A stretch of 64,000 nt of DNA from Clostridiales bacterium (GTDB lineage Bacteria; Bacillota; Clostridia; Christensenellales; Christensenellaceae), in NCBI GenBank assembly GCA_015056045.1, contig SVGZ01000002.1, positions 62,001-126,000 on the forward strand. The letters are read 5' to 3'. A program made the translations under genes and the position numbers. The notes beneath the pieces are model-generated. The model did not search any database. It saw only the letters and a list, made by a program, of their open reading frames with translations, and was not told where the DNA came from. Shown here one piece after another: positions 8,694 to 16,423 of the stretch (position 1 is its first letter; every line of letters starts with the position of its first letter).

Positions 8694-9060
8694 CGTCTTT
8701 TTCAAAGAAATTTCTGATCTCGGATAAGAGCTGCGGTGCCATATCGATGAGCTTATCCACGGTCGTGCGGCTGTTTGCGCACATCAGGCGAAGATTGGAT
8801 TTTTCGGAAACAAGGAAAGCGACGGGATTGATCGTAATACCCGAAGCGGAACCGCCTGCCATCGGCAAGGCGTTTTCGGAAGTATTGTTCTTTTTTTCAA
8901 ATTCACCGCCGCCGGAAACAAAGCCGAAGCTGACTTTGGAAATGGGGATGATCGTCGTTCCCGAAGGTGTTAAAATCGCTTCGCCGACGATCGTATTGAC
9001 ATCGATCATATGCCTGAGCTCAGACATGGTTGTTTGCAGGATATTTTCTATCGGATGCAT
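8674..9060 (-). CDS. ytfJ: YtfJ/GerW-family sporulation protein, 128 aa
   Basis: The sequence MHPIENILQTTMSELRHM, the segment VGEAILTPSGTTIIPISKVSFGF and the Gly/Ser-rich SGGGEFEKKN...GGSASGITINPVAFL pattern are typical of the GerW (YtfJ) family, which in Bacillus is made in the forespore and needed for normal germination. Strong ribosome site AAAGGAGGATCTCCC before ATG. It overlaps the DUF2953 gene upstream by 41 bases and the carboxypeptidase downstream by 20, so the three form one tight operon. In B. subtilis ytfI-ytfJ are neighbours too. Confidence 0.88.
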   Translation of the reverse strand: MHPIENILQTTMSELRHMIDVNTIVGEAILTPSGTTIIPISKVSFGFVSGGGEFEKKNNTSENALPMAGGSASGITINPVAFLVSEKSNLRLMCANSRTTVDKLIDMAPQLLSEIRNFFEKDDETFPE

Positions 9061-9565
9061 GGGAGATCCTCCTTTTAATATATGTGTATAATACTTTTCC
9101 CAAACGCAGGCCGATTATACAGCGAAAGAGAAAAACAGGCTCGTCTTCGCCGAAAAGCGCTTCAACAGATAAGTTTTCCTTTTTATTTTCCGGAAACACA
9201 GGCTGTAGAAAAAGCTCGGTTATTTTGGTAAAAAGTGCAGTTGCCATAGCATCGCCTGCGGAAAGAGCGATTTTCAGTTCCTTCAGCGAAAGAGACCCGA
9301 GCAGCGCTTTTGATAATTCGCGGAGTCTTTCGGACTTTTCTTCGGCAAGCTTTAGTTTTTTCAAGCGGATCAGTTTTTGCCTGTGCAGAAAAAGGATGCG
9401 CAAGGCAGGGCTTGCTTTTCCGCGGAATTGAAAAAAGATGCAGACCTTTGGCAATGGGATCAGGAAAAACATTGGCTTGACCGAAAGATAGAAACGATGC
9501 CGTTTTTCCGTTTGGATGTGCAGGCCGATCGGCGCAATGAGCAGAATAAACAGAATAAGAAACAT
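9020..9565 (-). CDS. DUF2953-like membrane-anchored protein, 181 aa
   Basis: An N-terminal hydrophobic helix (MFLILFILLIAPIGLHIQ) is followed by a basic region rich in Lys/Leu and a C-terminal segment with LRLGKVLYTYIKRRI, as in the DUF2953 proteins that precede ytfJ in many spore formers. A longer frame runs to 9634, but the ATG at 9565 has GGAAAG nine bases upstream and places the hydrophobic helix at the very N-terminus. Biochemical role unknown; location next to ytfJ and a DacF-like gene points to the developing spore or cell envelope. Confidence 0.7.
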   Translation of the reverse strand: MFLILFILLIAPIGLHIQTEKRHRFYLSVKPMFFLIPLPKVCIFFQFRGKASPALRILFLHRQKLIRLKKLKLAEEKSERLRELSKALLGSLSLKELKIALSAGDAMATALFTKITELFLQPVFPENKKENLSVEALFGEDEPVFLFRCIIGLRLGKVLYTYIKRRISHASDRKYPANNHV

Positions 9566-9647
9566 AGTTAAAGTCTTTCCGCAGGCAAAAGTTTTATGCA
9601 AGTTTTGGAAAAGTTGTAATCTATCTTTGAACAATCGGAGGGGAAGA

Positions 9648-9676
9648 TTGACAAAAAAGCTTCGGAAAAGTAAATT
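9648..9676 (+). promoter_or_regulatory. Promoter of the NlpC/P60 gene
   Basis: TTGACA (9648-9653), 17-base spacer, TAAATT (9671-9676); a consensus TATAAT six bases further on is too far from the -35 box (23 bases). Confidence 0.55.
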
Positions 9677-9711
9677 TATAATAGAAAGTTATCTTGAAAC
9701 AGGAGAGCCTA

Positions 9712-11430
9712 ATGAATATAAAAGAGTTTTTTAAAGATATTTGGGAGAAAACGGCGGATGCTTTTTCGGGGCTTTCGGAAAAGCTGATGTTAAAGGAGCT
9801 TTACCAAAAATACGGTAAATATCTGCTTCCGGCGACTGCAGGTCTTATTATCGTGGCGATGTTTACCTCGGCATTGATCCTCGATAAAGGTGCTGCCGAA
9901 GGCAAAGCGGCAAAGGCTGCGGAAGAAGAATCGCAGGCAATGTCTATCGATATTACCGATGCGGTCTATATCCCTGCGGTCGTCATCGACAACAGCGGCG
10001 AAACGGAGGCGTTTTTTGAAGAAGACGAAGTCGTATATGATGGCGGCTATATGGAAGGTGACCCGTTAAGCTCGGATTATGAAGGCGAAACCAAGAGCGT
10101 TTTATCACAGGGCGATAGAGAACCAATCGTTGCGCAGATTCAGGAAAGGCTCATGGAGCTCGGCTATATGGATCAGGATATTCCGACGGATTATTTCGGA
10201 CCTGCAACAGAGGCTGCTGTTGAACGCTTCCAGATGAAAAACGAACTGACCGTTGACGGAAATGTCGGTGAAGCGACAAAGACACTTCTTTTCTCTGACG
10301 AAGCGAAAAAATATTCGATGAGCGTTGGCATGGAAGGTGAAGACGTCCGTGAATTGCAGAGTATTCTGCGCAATCTCGGTTATCTGAATGCATCGGCAAC
10401 GGGCTATTTCGGAACGGATACGGAAACGGCTGTTAAAAATTTCCAGCAGAAAAACGGACTTACCGCAGACGGCAGTGCTGGCAGTGCAACGCTTGAAAAG
10501 CTCTATTCCGGCGATGTCAAGGCAAATTATATCGGCTTTGGCGAAGAAGGCGATACGATCTTAGCTCTGCAGAAAAAGCTTAAATCTTTGGGCTACCTGA
10601 CAACGGAACCCGACGGCAAATACGGCGCAGATACCGTACAGGCTGTCAAGCGTTTCCAGGAAAATCACGGCCTTATCGTTGACGGTTATTTTGGTTACGA
10701 TACCAAAGTGCTGCTCAATTCCGGTGATGCAGAGGCAAATGCTTTCTCCATCGGCGATAGGGGCACACAGGTCGAAAATATCCAGAGAAGGCTTGTTGCC
10801 CTGAAATATTTAAAGAAAGCAACAGGCTATTACGGCGAAGATACCGAAGCGGCTGTCCGTGCATTCCAGAAGAGGAACGGTCTTTCGCAGGATGGTAAAG
10901 TCGGTCAGCAGACGTTGAAAGTGCTGCTTTCGGATAACGCAAAGAAAGCGGCGGCAAATTCGAGCAGCAGCACATCTTCCACAAAGAAACCGACCACAAC
11001 AAAGAAACCGACTTCTACAAAGAAACCGACGACGACCAAGACGCCTGAAAAGGTACAGGTATCGGGTGCAAACGTCAGCTCGCTTATCGCAGTGGCAAAG
11101 TCGAAGCTCGGCTGCAAATATGTCCGCGGCGGCAAAGGACCAAACACATTTGACTGCTCGGGATTTGTCTATTGGTGCTTGAGAGAGATCGGCGTCAAGA
11201 TCAGCTACATGACTTCTGCGGGCTGGAAATCCTGCACGAAGTATGAGACGGTCACAAGCATGAGCGAGATCAAAGCAGGTGACATCATCGTCTTCAAAGG
11301 TCACGTCGGCATTGCGATCGGCAACGGACAGATGATCGATGCTTCTTCTTCCGAAGGCAAGATCCGCTATGGCAATCTGAGCCACAGCTATTGGAAGAAG
11401 AACTTCATCAAAGCCTGCAGACTTTTCTAA
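9712..11430 (+). CDS. Membrane-anchored peptidoglycan hydrolase: four PG-binding repeats plus NlpC/P60, 572 aa
   Basis: A cytoplasmic stretch of ~37 residues precedes one transmembrane helix (~38-56, signal-anchor). Then come four PG_binding_1 repeats of ~70 residues each, all with the pattern LQ..L..LGYL...GYFG..T..AV..FQ...GL..DG..G..T, a Thr/Lys/Pro linker built from KKPTTT units, and a C-terminal NlpC/P60 domain (~455-572). Catalytic residues: C482 in FDCSGFVYWC and H531 in GHVGIAIG. It should cut stem peptides in peptidoglycan outside the membrane while tethered. ATG at 9712 is chosen because AGGAGAG lies six bases upstream; a TTG at 9694 opens the frame earlier. Single-gene unit with promoter and terminator. 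Confidence 0.93.
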   Translation: MNIKEFFKDIWEKTADAFSGLSEKLMLKELYQKYGKYLLPATAGLIIVAMFTSALILDKGAAEGKAAKAAEEESQAMSIDITDAVYIPAVVIDNSGETEAFFEEDEVVYDGGYMEGDPLSSDYEGETKSVLSQGDREPIVAQIQERLMELGYMDQDIPTDYFGPATEAAVERFQMKNELTVDGNVGEATKTLLFSDEAKKYSMSVGMEGEDVRELQSILRNLGYLNASATGYFGTDTETAVKNFQQKNGLTADGSAGSATLEKLYSGDVKANYIGFGEEGDTILALQKKLKSLGYLTTEPDGKYGADTVQAVKRFQENHGLIVDGYFGYDTKVLLNSGDAEANAFSIGDRGTQVENIQRRLVALKYLKKATGYYGEDTEAAVRAFQKRNGLSQDGKVGQQTLKVLLSDNAKKAAANSSSSTSSTKKPTTTKKPTSTKKPTTTKTPEKVQVSGANVSSLIAVAKSKLGCKYVRGGKGPNTFDCSGFVYWCLREIGVKISYMTSAGWKSCTKYETVTSMSEIKAGDIIVFKGHVGIAIGNGQMIDASSSEGKIRYGNLSHSYWKKNFIKACRLF

Positions 11431-11490
11431 GTGATAGGTGATAAGTGATGCGTGCCTGCAGCACGTGAAGCTTCATATGGTATGAGAAAG

Positions 11491-11524
11491 AGAAGATCCC
11501 GTGATTATGGGGTCTTCTTTTTTG
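11491..11524 (+). terminator. Intrinsic terminator of the NlpC/P60 gene
   Basis: GAAGATCCC and GGGGTCTTC arms (one G-T pair), then TTTTTT. Confidence 0.85.
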
Positions 11525-11551
11525 TAAAAAGAATCTTCTAAGGGTATACGG

Positions 11552-11580
11552 TTGACAAATTGGAGGGGTAATTATAATAA
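11552..11580 (+). promoter_or_regulatory. Promoter of the small membrane protein gene
   Basis: TTGACA (11552-11557) followed by an AT-rich stretch holding TATAAT at 11573 (15-base spacer) and TAATAA at 11575 (17-base spacer). Confidence 0.55.
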
Positions 11581-11609
11581 TAATATAGAGAAATCCATAG
11601 GAGGTCATA

Positions 11610-12089
11610 ATGAGAAAAGGCTGGATCATCGAAATGTCTATCATAGCGGTTTGTGCTGTGCTGAGACCGTTTATAAGTGCTTTCCGCGGTGAATATACAG
11701 CGGTACTTTGGTATCTTGTATCGCTGCTGTTTTTCTATATGGCGGAAAAAATCCTTGCGGAAACCGTTCGCAGAAATAAATCGGAAAAATATCAGCATCC
11801 GATCATTTTTGACCTCAGAATAAAAGAGGATATGCAGGCAAGCGGTGTTTCCGTATGGAAGCTTGCCATATCGTTTATCCTGCCGGAAGTCTTTCGCATT
11901 ATTCACGTATTACATGGCGAAAAATTCTTTTCGCGGCTGTATGCGCTTTTTGCCGAAAAAGGCTATGTCTTCTTCAATATCGTTTATTTCTCTGCGCTTG
12001 CTTTGGTACTGTTATTCGTGGGGATTTTCATCCTGAAACTACATCGGTTATATAAGTCTGTTTTCCCATATAAAGGAAATGCGGAATAA
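11610..12089 (+). CDS. Small multi-pass membrane protein of unknown function, 159 aa
   Basis: Not recognised. Excellent ribosome site AGGAGGTCATA before ATG, a promoter upstream and a terminator just downstream support a real gene. Hydrophobic segments lie near residues 5-22, 30-45, ~85-97 and 120-142, with a basic C-terminus (KLHRLYKSVFPYK). No conserved catalytic motif is visible. Transcribed alone, so neighbours give no clue. Confidence 0.7.
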   Translation: MRKGWIIEMSIIAVCAVLRPFISAFRGEYTAVLWYLVSLLFFYMAEKILAETVRRNKSEKYQHPIIFDLRIKEDMQASGVSVWKLAISFILPEVFRIIHVLHGEKFFSRLYALFAEKGYVFFNIVYFSALALVLLFVGIFILKLHRLYKSVFPYKGNAE

Positions 12090-12095
12090 AAATGC

Positions 12096-12125
12096 ACTGC
12101 TCTTGGATAAAGGGCAGTTTTTTTA
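12096..12125 (+). terminator. Intrinsic terminator
   Basis: CTGCTCTT and AAGGGCAG arms (one T-G pair) with a GGAT loop, then TTTTTTT; ends the unit of the small membrane protein. Confidence 0.85.
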
Positions 12126-12169
12126 TTGCCCGATACAGGGGCAAATCCATGGAAAAAAGCAAAGAATGC

Positions 12170-12198
12170 TTGCTATAAAGTCCGAATTATACTATACT
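12170..12198 (+). promoter_or_regulatory. Promoter of the aminotransferase-tyrS-yigZ-ilvE unit
   Basis: TTGCTA (12170-12175), 17-base spacer, TATACT (12193-12198). The predicted start near 12205 gives a leader of only ~26 bases, so there is no T-box ahead of tyrS. Confidence 0.8.
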
Positions 12199-12230
12199 GT
12201 AAGGTGATAAAAAAGGATTGGTATACACTT

Positions 12231-13409
12231 ATGAACTATAATTTTGCTGATAGATATGAAGGCATCACAGGCAGCGCGATCCGCAATATTTTTGCTCTTC
12301 TCGCAGACCCGGAGATCATCTCCTTTGCAGGCGGCAATCCTTCGCCCGATACTTTCCCCGGTGAAGAATTAGCCCGCATTTCTTCCGATATTTTAACAAA
12401 TGACAGCGCAACGATCCTCCAGTACGGCGGCACTTACGGCAGAAATTCTCTGCTCGAAGTCTTATCCGAATTCTTTACCGAAAAGGGTAAGAAACCCGGT
12501 GCAGGCGAAGTTATCGCGCTTTCCGGTTCTTCGCAGGGTATTGACCTGATGACAAAGGCTTTCATCCAGAAGGGTGATACCGTTCTTGTCGAATCGCCGA
12601 CCTTCCTCGGCGCACTGCAGACCTTCAAGCTGTTTGAAGCGAACATCGTCGAAGTAGAAATGGATGAAAACGGTATGCGCATGGATGACCTTGAAGCAAA
12701 GATCAAGGAATACAATCCCAAATTCGTCTATACGATCCCGACATTCCAGAACCCGACAGGCAGAACGATGCCCGCCGAAAGAAGACGCGAAATGTGTCAG
12801 ATCTGCGGCAAAAACGGCGTCCTTATTCTGGAAGATGACCCTTATGCACAGCTCCGCTATTCCGGCGATCCCGAACCCACGATCAAGAGCTTTGACGAAT
12901 ATGACGTCGTCGTTCGTCTGTTCAGCTTCTCGAAGATCATTTCGCCCGGTATTCGTGTCGGCGGTGCTTACGGCAACAAAGACATTATTTTCAAGTTCAA
13001 CCTTGGCAAACAGGGGCAGGACGTCCATACAGCCAACATGAACCAGGAAATGGCGGCAAGATATGTCAGAGAAGGTCTTCTCTTCCCGCATATCGCCGAT
13101 ACAGCCGATTATTACAGAGGCAAGCTCGCGGCAATGTATGAAGCTGCGGTAAAATACCTCCCCGAAGGCACAAAGATCGTCAAACCCGAAGGCGGTATGT
13201 TTATCTGGGCAGAGCTTCCCGAAAAACTGAATGCAACAGAGCTCTTCAAAGAAGGCGTTGAAAATAAAGTTGCTTATGTCCCCGGAACGCATTTCTATGC
13301 AGGCGGCGGTCACCACAATACGCTGAGACTCAACTTCACGATGGTCAGCGAAGAAAAGATCGAAAAGGGCATGAAGATCCTTGGCGAAATGTTTAAGAAA
13401 CATCTTTAA
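12231..13409 (+). CDS. PLP-dependent aminotransferase, class I/II (MocR-like domain, no HTH), 392 aa
   Basis: Fold-type I aminotransferase related to 2-aminoadipate/multi-substrate transaminases: ISFAGGNPSPDTFP near the N-terminus, YTIPTFQNPTGRTMP, EDDPYAQLRY, and the PLP lysine in LFSFSKIISPGIRVGG. Length (about 390) matches the catalytic part of MocR proteins, but no DNA-binding domain is present. The promoter puts the RNA 5' end near 12205, so the ATG at 12231 is the start although the AAAAAGGA site is 13 bases away. Co-transcribed with tyrS 24 bases downstream. An aromatic or broad amino-acid substrate would fit that pairing, as inference only. Confidence 0.9.
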   Translation: MNYNFADRYEGITGSAIRNIFALLADPEIISFAGGNPSPDTFPGEELARISSDILTNDSATILQYGGTYGRNSLLEVLSEFFTEKGKKPGAGEVIALSGSSQGIDLMTKAFIQKGDTVLVESPTFLGALQTFKLFEANIVEVEMDENGMRMDDLEAKIKEYNPKFVYTIPTFQNPTGRTMPAERRREMCQICGKNGVLILEDDPYAQLRYSGDPEPTIKSFDEYDVVVRLFSFSKIISPGIRVGGAYGNKDIIFKFNLGKQGQDVHTANMNQEMAARYVREGLLFPHIADTADYYRGKLAAMYEAAVKYLPEGTKIVKPEGGMFIWAELPEKLNATELFKEGVENKVAYVPGTHFYAGGGHHNTLRLNFTMVSEEKIEKGMKILGEMFKKHL

Positions 13410-13433
13410 GATTACAGATACGGAGTTTTAACC

Positions 13434-14657
13434 ATGAAAAGTGCATTTGATACCCTGCAGGAAAGAGGGTTTATTAAACAGGTTACACACGAAGGCTTGG
13501 AAGAGATTTTAGCAAACGAAAAAGTCTCCTTCTACATCGGTTTTGACCCGACGGCAGACAGCCTTCACGTTGGTCATTTCGTTGCTCTGATGGCAATGGC
13601 ACATATGCAGCGCGCAGGTCATAGACCGATCGTCCTTTTAGGCGGCGGTACAGGCATGGTTGGCGATCCTTCGGGCAAGACTGATATGCGCAAAATGATG
13701 ACCACAGAGATCATTGACCACAACGTAGCGCAGTTCCGCAAACAGATCGGCCGCTTCCTCGATTTTGAAGAAGGCAAGGCGATCATGGTCGACAATGCGG
13801 AATGGCTCCGTCAGCTCAACTATATCGAATTCCTCCGCGAAGTCGGTGCGCATTTCTCCGTCAACAGAATGCTGACAGCAGAATGCTACAAATCCAGAAT
13901 GGAAAAAGGACTGACCTTCCTCGAATTCAACTACATGCTCATGCAGGCATATGACTTCCTCGAGCTCAACCGCCGTTATGGCTGTATCCTCGAAATGGGC
14001 GGCGATGACCAGTGGAGCAACATCCTCGCAGGCGCAGACCTCATCCGCAGAAAAGAAGGCAAGGTTGCTTTCGGTCTTACCTGCAAGCTGCTCTTAAAGA
14101 GCGACGGCAAGAAGATGGGCAAAACAGAAGGCGGTGCTGTATGGCTCGATGCTGAAAAGACAAGCCCCTATGATTTCTACCAGTACTGGAGAAACGTCGG
14201 TGACGACGATGTCGAAAACTGCCTCTCTCTCTTAACATTCCTCCCGATGGAAGAAGTTCATGCACTCTGCGAACACAGAGACGAACGCATCAACGAAGCA
14301 AAGAAGAAACTCGCTTTCGAAGTTACACAGCTCGTTCACGGCGAAGAAGCGGCAAAACAGGCACAGGCTGCAGCGGAAGCGCTTTTCGGCGGTGGTGGAA
14401 ACATGGCATCCGTTCCGACAACGGAATTCACGGCAGAAGAGCTTGAAGGTATGCTCGTTATCGATGCTCTTGTAAACTGCGGCATCACAAAATCCCGCGG
14501 TGAAGGCAGAAGACTCGTTAAATCGGGCGCTGTCAGCGTAGATGGCGAAGTTGTCCGCGATGAATTCATGGCGCTTTCCCTTGCAAATGCAAAAGACGGC
14601 GAATTCATGCTGAAGAAGGGCAAGAAAGTATATCATAAGCTCGTGGTAAAGGCTTAA
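13434..14657 (+). CDS. tyrS: Tyrosyl-tRNA synthetase, 407 aa
   Basis: Class I synthetase charging tRNA-Tyr. Motifs: [13 protein letters not shown] with HVGH at 45-48, the [10 protein letters not shown] loop, [18 protein letters not shown] in the tyrosine-binding region, and KMGKT at 227-231 in place of KMSKS. A C-terminal S4 domain (~345-400: [22 protein letters not shown]) binds the tRNA. Length is normal. Its stop codon overlaps the ATG of the next gene by one base, so yigZ translation is coupled. Confidence 0.97.
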   Translation: MKSAFDTLQERGFIKQVTHEGLEEILANEKVSFYIGFDPTADSLHVGHFVALMAMAHMQRAGHRPIVLLGGGTGMVGDPSGKTDMRKMMTTEIIDHNVAQFRKQIGRFLDFEEGKAIMVDNAEWLRQLNYIEFLREVGAHFSVNRMLTAECYKSRMEKGLTFLEFNYMLMQAYDFLELNRRYGCILEMGGDDQWSNILAGADLIRRKEGKVAFGLTCKLLLKSDGKKMGKTEGGAVWLDAEKTSPYDFYQYWRNVGDDDVENCLSLLTFLPMEEVHALCEHRDERINEAKKKLAFEVTQLVHGEEAAKQAQAAAEALFGGGGNMASVPTTEFTAEELEGMLVIDALVNCGITKSRGEGRRLVKSGAVSVDGEVVRDEFMALSLANAKDGEFMLKKGKKVYHKLVVKA

Positions 14658-15307
14658 TGGCAGATTTAAAAACAATGCGCGAATATTCCACGGTCGAAGA
14701 ACCTGCGTTTTCTGAGATCGTGATCAAAAAATCGAGATTTATCGGGCAGATATACCCCGCAAAAAGCTTTGAAGAAGCAGGCGAGCTCATCCTTGCTTCC
14801 AAAAAGAAATATTGGGATGCAGGGCATGGCTGCACGGCGATGATCTTTGGGCTTGACAGGTCGCTTATGCGCTGTTCGGATGCAGGCGAACCGCAGGGAA
14901 CGGCAGGTGTCCCGATGCTGGAAGTCTTAAAAGGCAGCGGACTTACGAACCTTCTCATGATCTCCACGCGTTATTTCGGCGGAACGCTTCTGGGCACAGG
15001 CGGTCTTGTCCGTGCATACACACAGAGCGTACAGGAAACGCTGAAAAATGCTGAGATCATCACATACAGACCGGTCGAAGTTTACCGCCTTGTGATCCCT
15101 TTCAGAATGCTCGGCAAAGTCGATGCTTACCTCAAAGGCGAAGGCATCTTCATCGACGATCTCGATTATGCGGATAATGTCTCGATGACGCTCCGCATGC
15201 GCGCTGAACAGGAAGATAAATTTTTGAAAATGATCGCGGAAGTCTCTGCGGGGAAGATCATCCCCGAAAAGAGAGAACCCGAATTTATCCGGCTTACCGG
15301 AAAATAA
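14657..15307 (+). CDS. yigZ: YigZ/IMPACT (UPF0029) family protein, 216 aa
   Basis: N-terminal IMPACT domain with KKSRFIGQIYPAKS, GCTAMIFG, SDAGEPQGTAGVPML and TRYFGGTLLGTGGLVRAY, all signatures of the family; the C-terminal ~70 residues are the DUF1949-type ferredoxin-like domain. The bacterial protein is linked to ribosome or translation stress but its activity is not settled. Start overlaps the tyrS stop by one base; it is 33 bases before ilvE. Confidence 0.93.
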   Translation: MADLKTMREYSTVEEPAFSEIVIKKSRFIGQIYPAKSFEEAGELILASKKKYWDAGHGCTAMIFGLDRSLMRCSDAGEPQGTAGVPMLEVLKGSGLTNLLMISTRYFGGTLLGTGGLVRAYTQSVQETLKNAEIITYRPVEVYRLVIPFRMLGKVDAYLKGEGIFIDDLDYADNVSMTLRMRAEQEDKFLKMIAEVSAGKIIPEKREPEFIRLTGK

Positions 15308-15340
15308 GTAAATAAGAACTCTATCAACGGAGGCATTATC

Positions 15341-16408
15341 ATGAATTTGGAATTTGTAAAAAGAGAACAGTTAAAAGAAAAACCGCAGGATGAAACAAAA
15401 CTCGGTTTTGGTAAAGTTTTTTCCGACTATATGCTCATGCTCAGATATGATGAAGCTAAAGGCGGCTGGTATGAGGCAAAGATCGAGCCTTTCCAGAACC
15501 TGAGCTTATCGCCTGCATCCCTCGTTTTCCACTATGCACAGGAATGCTTCGAAGGCATGAAGGCTTATAAAACAGCAGACGGCGAAGTTATGATGTTCCG
15601 TCCCTGGGATAATATTCACAGAATGAACGTTTCCGCAGAAAGACTCTGCATGGCGCCCATTCCGGAAGAATTCTTCCTCAATGCGATCTATGAACTGATC
15701 AAAGTTGAAAAGGATTGGATACCGACAACACCCGGTACATCCCTCTATATTCGCCCGACATACATCGGTATCGATCCCTTTGTCGGCGTAAGAGCAGCTT
15801 CCCAGTACATGCTGTACGTCATCCTTTCCCCGGTTGGCGCATACTATGCTTCCGGTCTTGCTCCGGTTTCGATCTATGTTGAAAGCCAGTATGTCCGCGC
15901 GGTAAAAGGCGGCACAGGCTATACAAAATGCGGCGGCAACTATGCAGCAAGCTTAAAAGCCGGCGAAGAAGCACATCAGAGAGGTTATTCTCAGGTCCTC
16001 TGGCTTGACGGACGCGAAAACAAATATATCGAAGAAGTCGGCGCAATGAACATTATGTTCAAGATCAACGGCGAGATCCTGACACCCGAATTAAACGGCA
16101 GCATTTTGGCAGGTATTACAAGAGATTCCATCATCAAGCTCGCGAGAAAGATGGGCTATACCGTTACGGAAAGAAGAATTTCCATGCAGGAAGTTGCCGA
16201 TGCAGCGAAGAACGGCACATTGGAAGAAGTCTGGGGTACAGGTACAGCAGCAGTCGTCAGCCCGGTTGGCGAACTGATCTGGAACGGCGAATCCATCAAA
16301 GTCGGCGATGGCGGCATGGGCAAACTGACAGAAGAACTCTACAACACGCTTACAGGCATTCAGTATGGCCGCATTGCAGACGATATGGGCTGGACGATTA
16401 AACTGTAA
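15341..16408 (+). CDS. ilvE: Branched-chain amino acid aminotransferase, 355 aa
   Basis: Fold-type IV PLP enzyme that transfers amino groups between Leu/Ile/Val and 2-oxoglutarate. Signatures: FHYAQECFEGMKAYK, FRPWDNIHRMNVSAERL, and the PLP lysine in GTGYTKCGGNYAAS; EEVGAMNIMF and the C-terminal GTGTAAVVSPVGEL complete the family pattern. Length 355 fits the longer BCAT type. Ribosome site CGGAGGCATTATC. Last metabolic gene of the unit; the next gene begins 15 bases later. Confidence 0.96.
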   Translation: MNLEFVKREQLKEKPQDETKLGFGKVFSDYMLMLRYDEAKGGWYEAKIEPFQNLSLSPASLVFHYAQECFEGMKAYKTADGEVMMFRPWDNIHRMNVSAERLCMAPIPEEFFLNAIYELIKVEKDWIPTTPGTSLYIRPTYIGIDPFVGVRAASQYMLYVILSPVGAYYASGLAPVSIYVESQYVRAVKGGTGYTKCGGNYAASLKAGEEAHQRGYSQVLWLDGRENKYIEEVGAMNIMFKINGEILTPELNGSILAGITRDSIIKLARKMGYTVTERRISMQEVADAAKNGTLEEVWGTGTAAVVSPVGELIWNGESIKVGDGGMGKLTEELYNTLTGIQYGRIADDMGWTIKL

Positions 16409-16423
16409 GAAGGAGAAATTGTT

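Noticed and set aside
12199-13433. T-box in front of tyrS
   Set aside because: The tyrS gene follows the aminotransferase by 24 bases, and the transcript begins close to the aminotransferase start.
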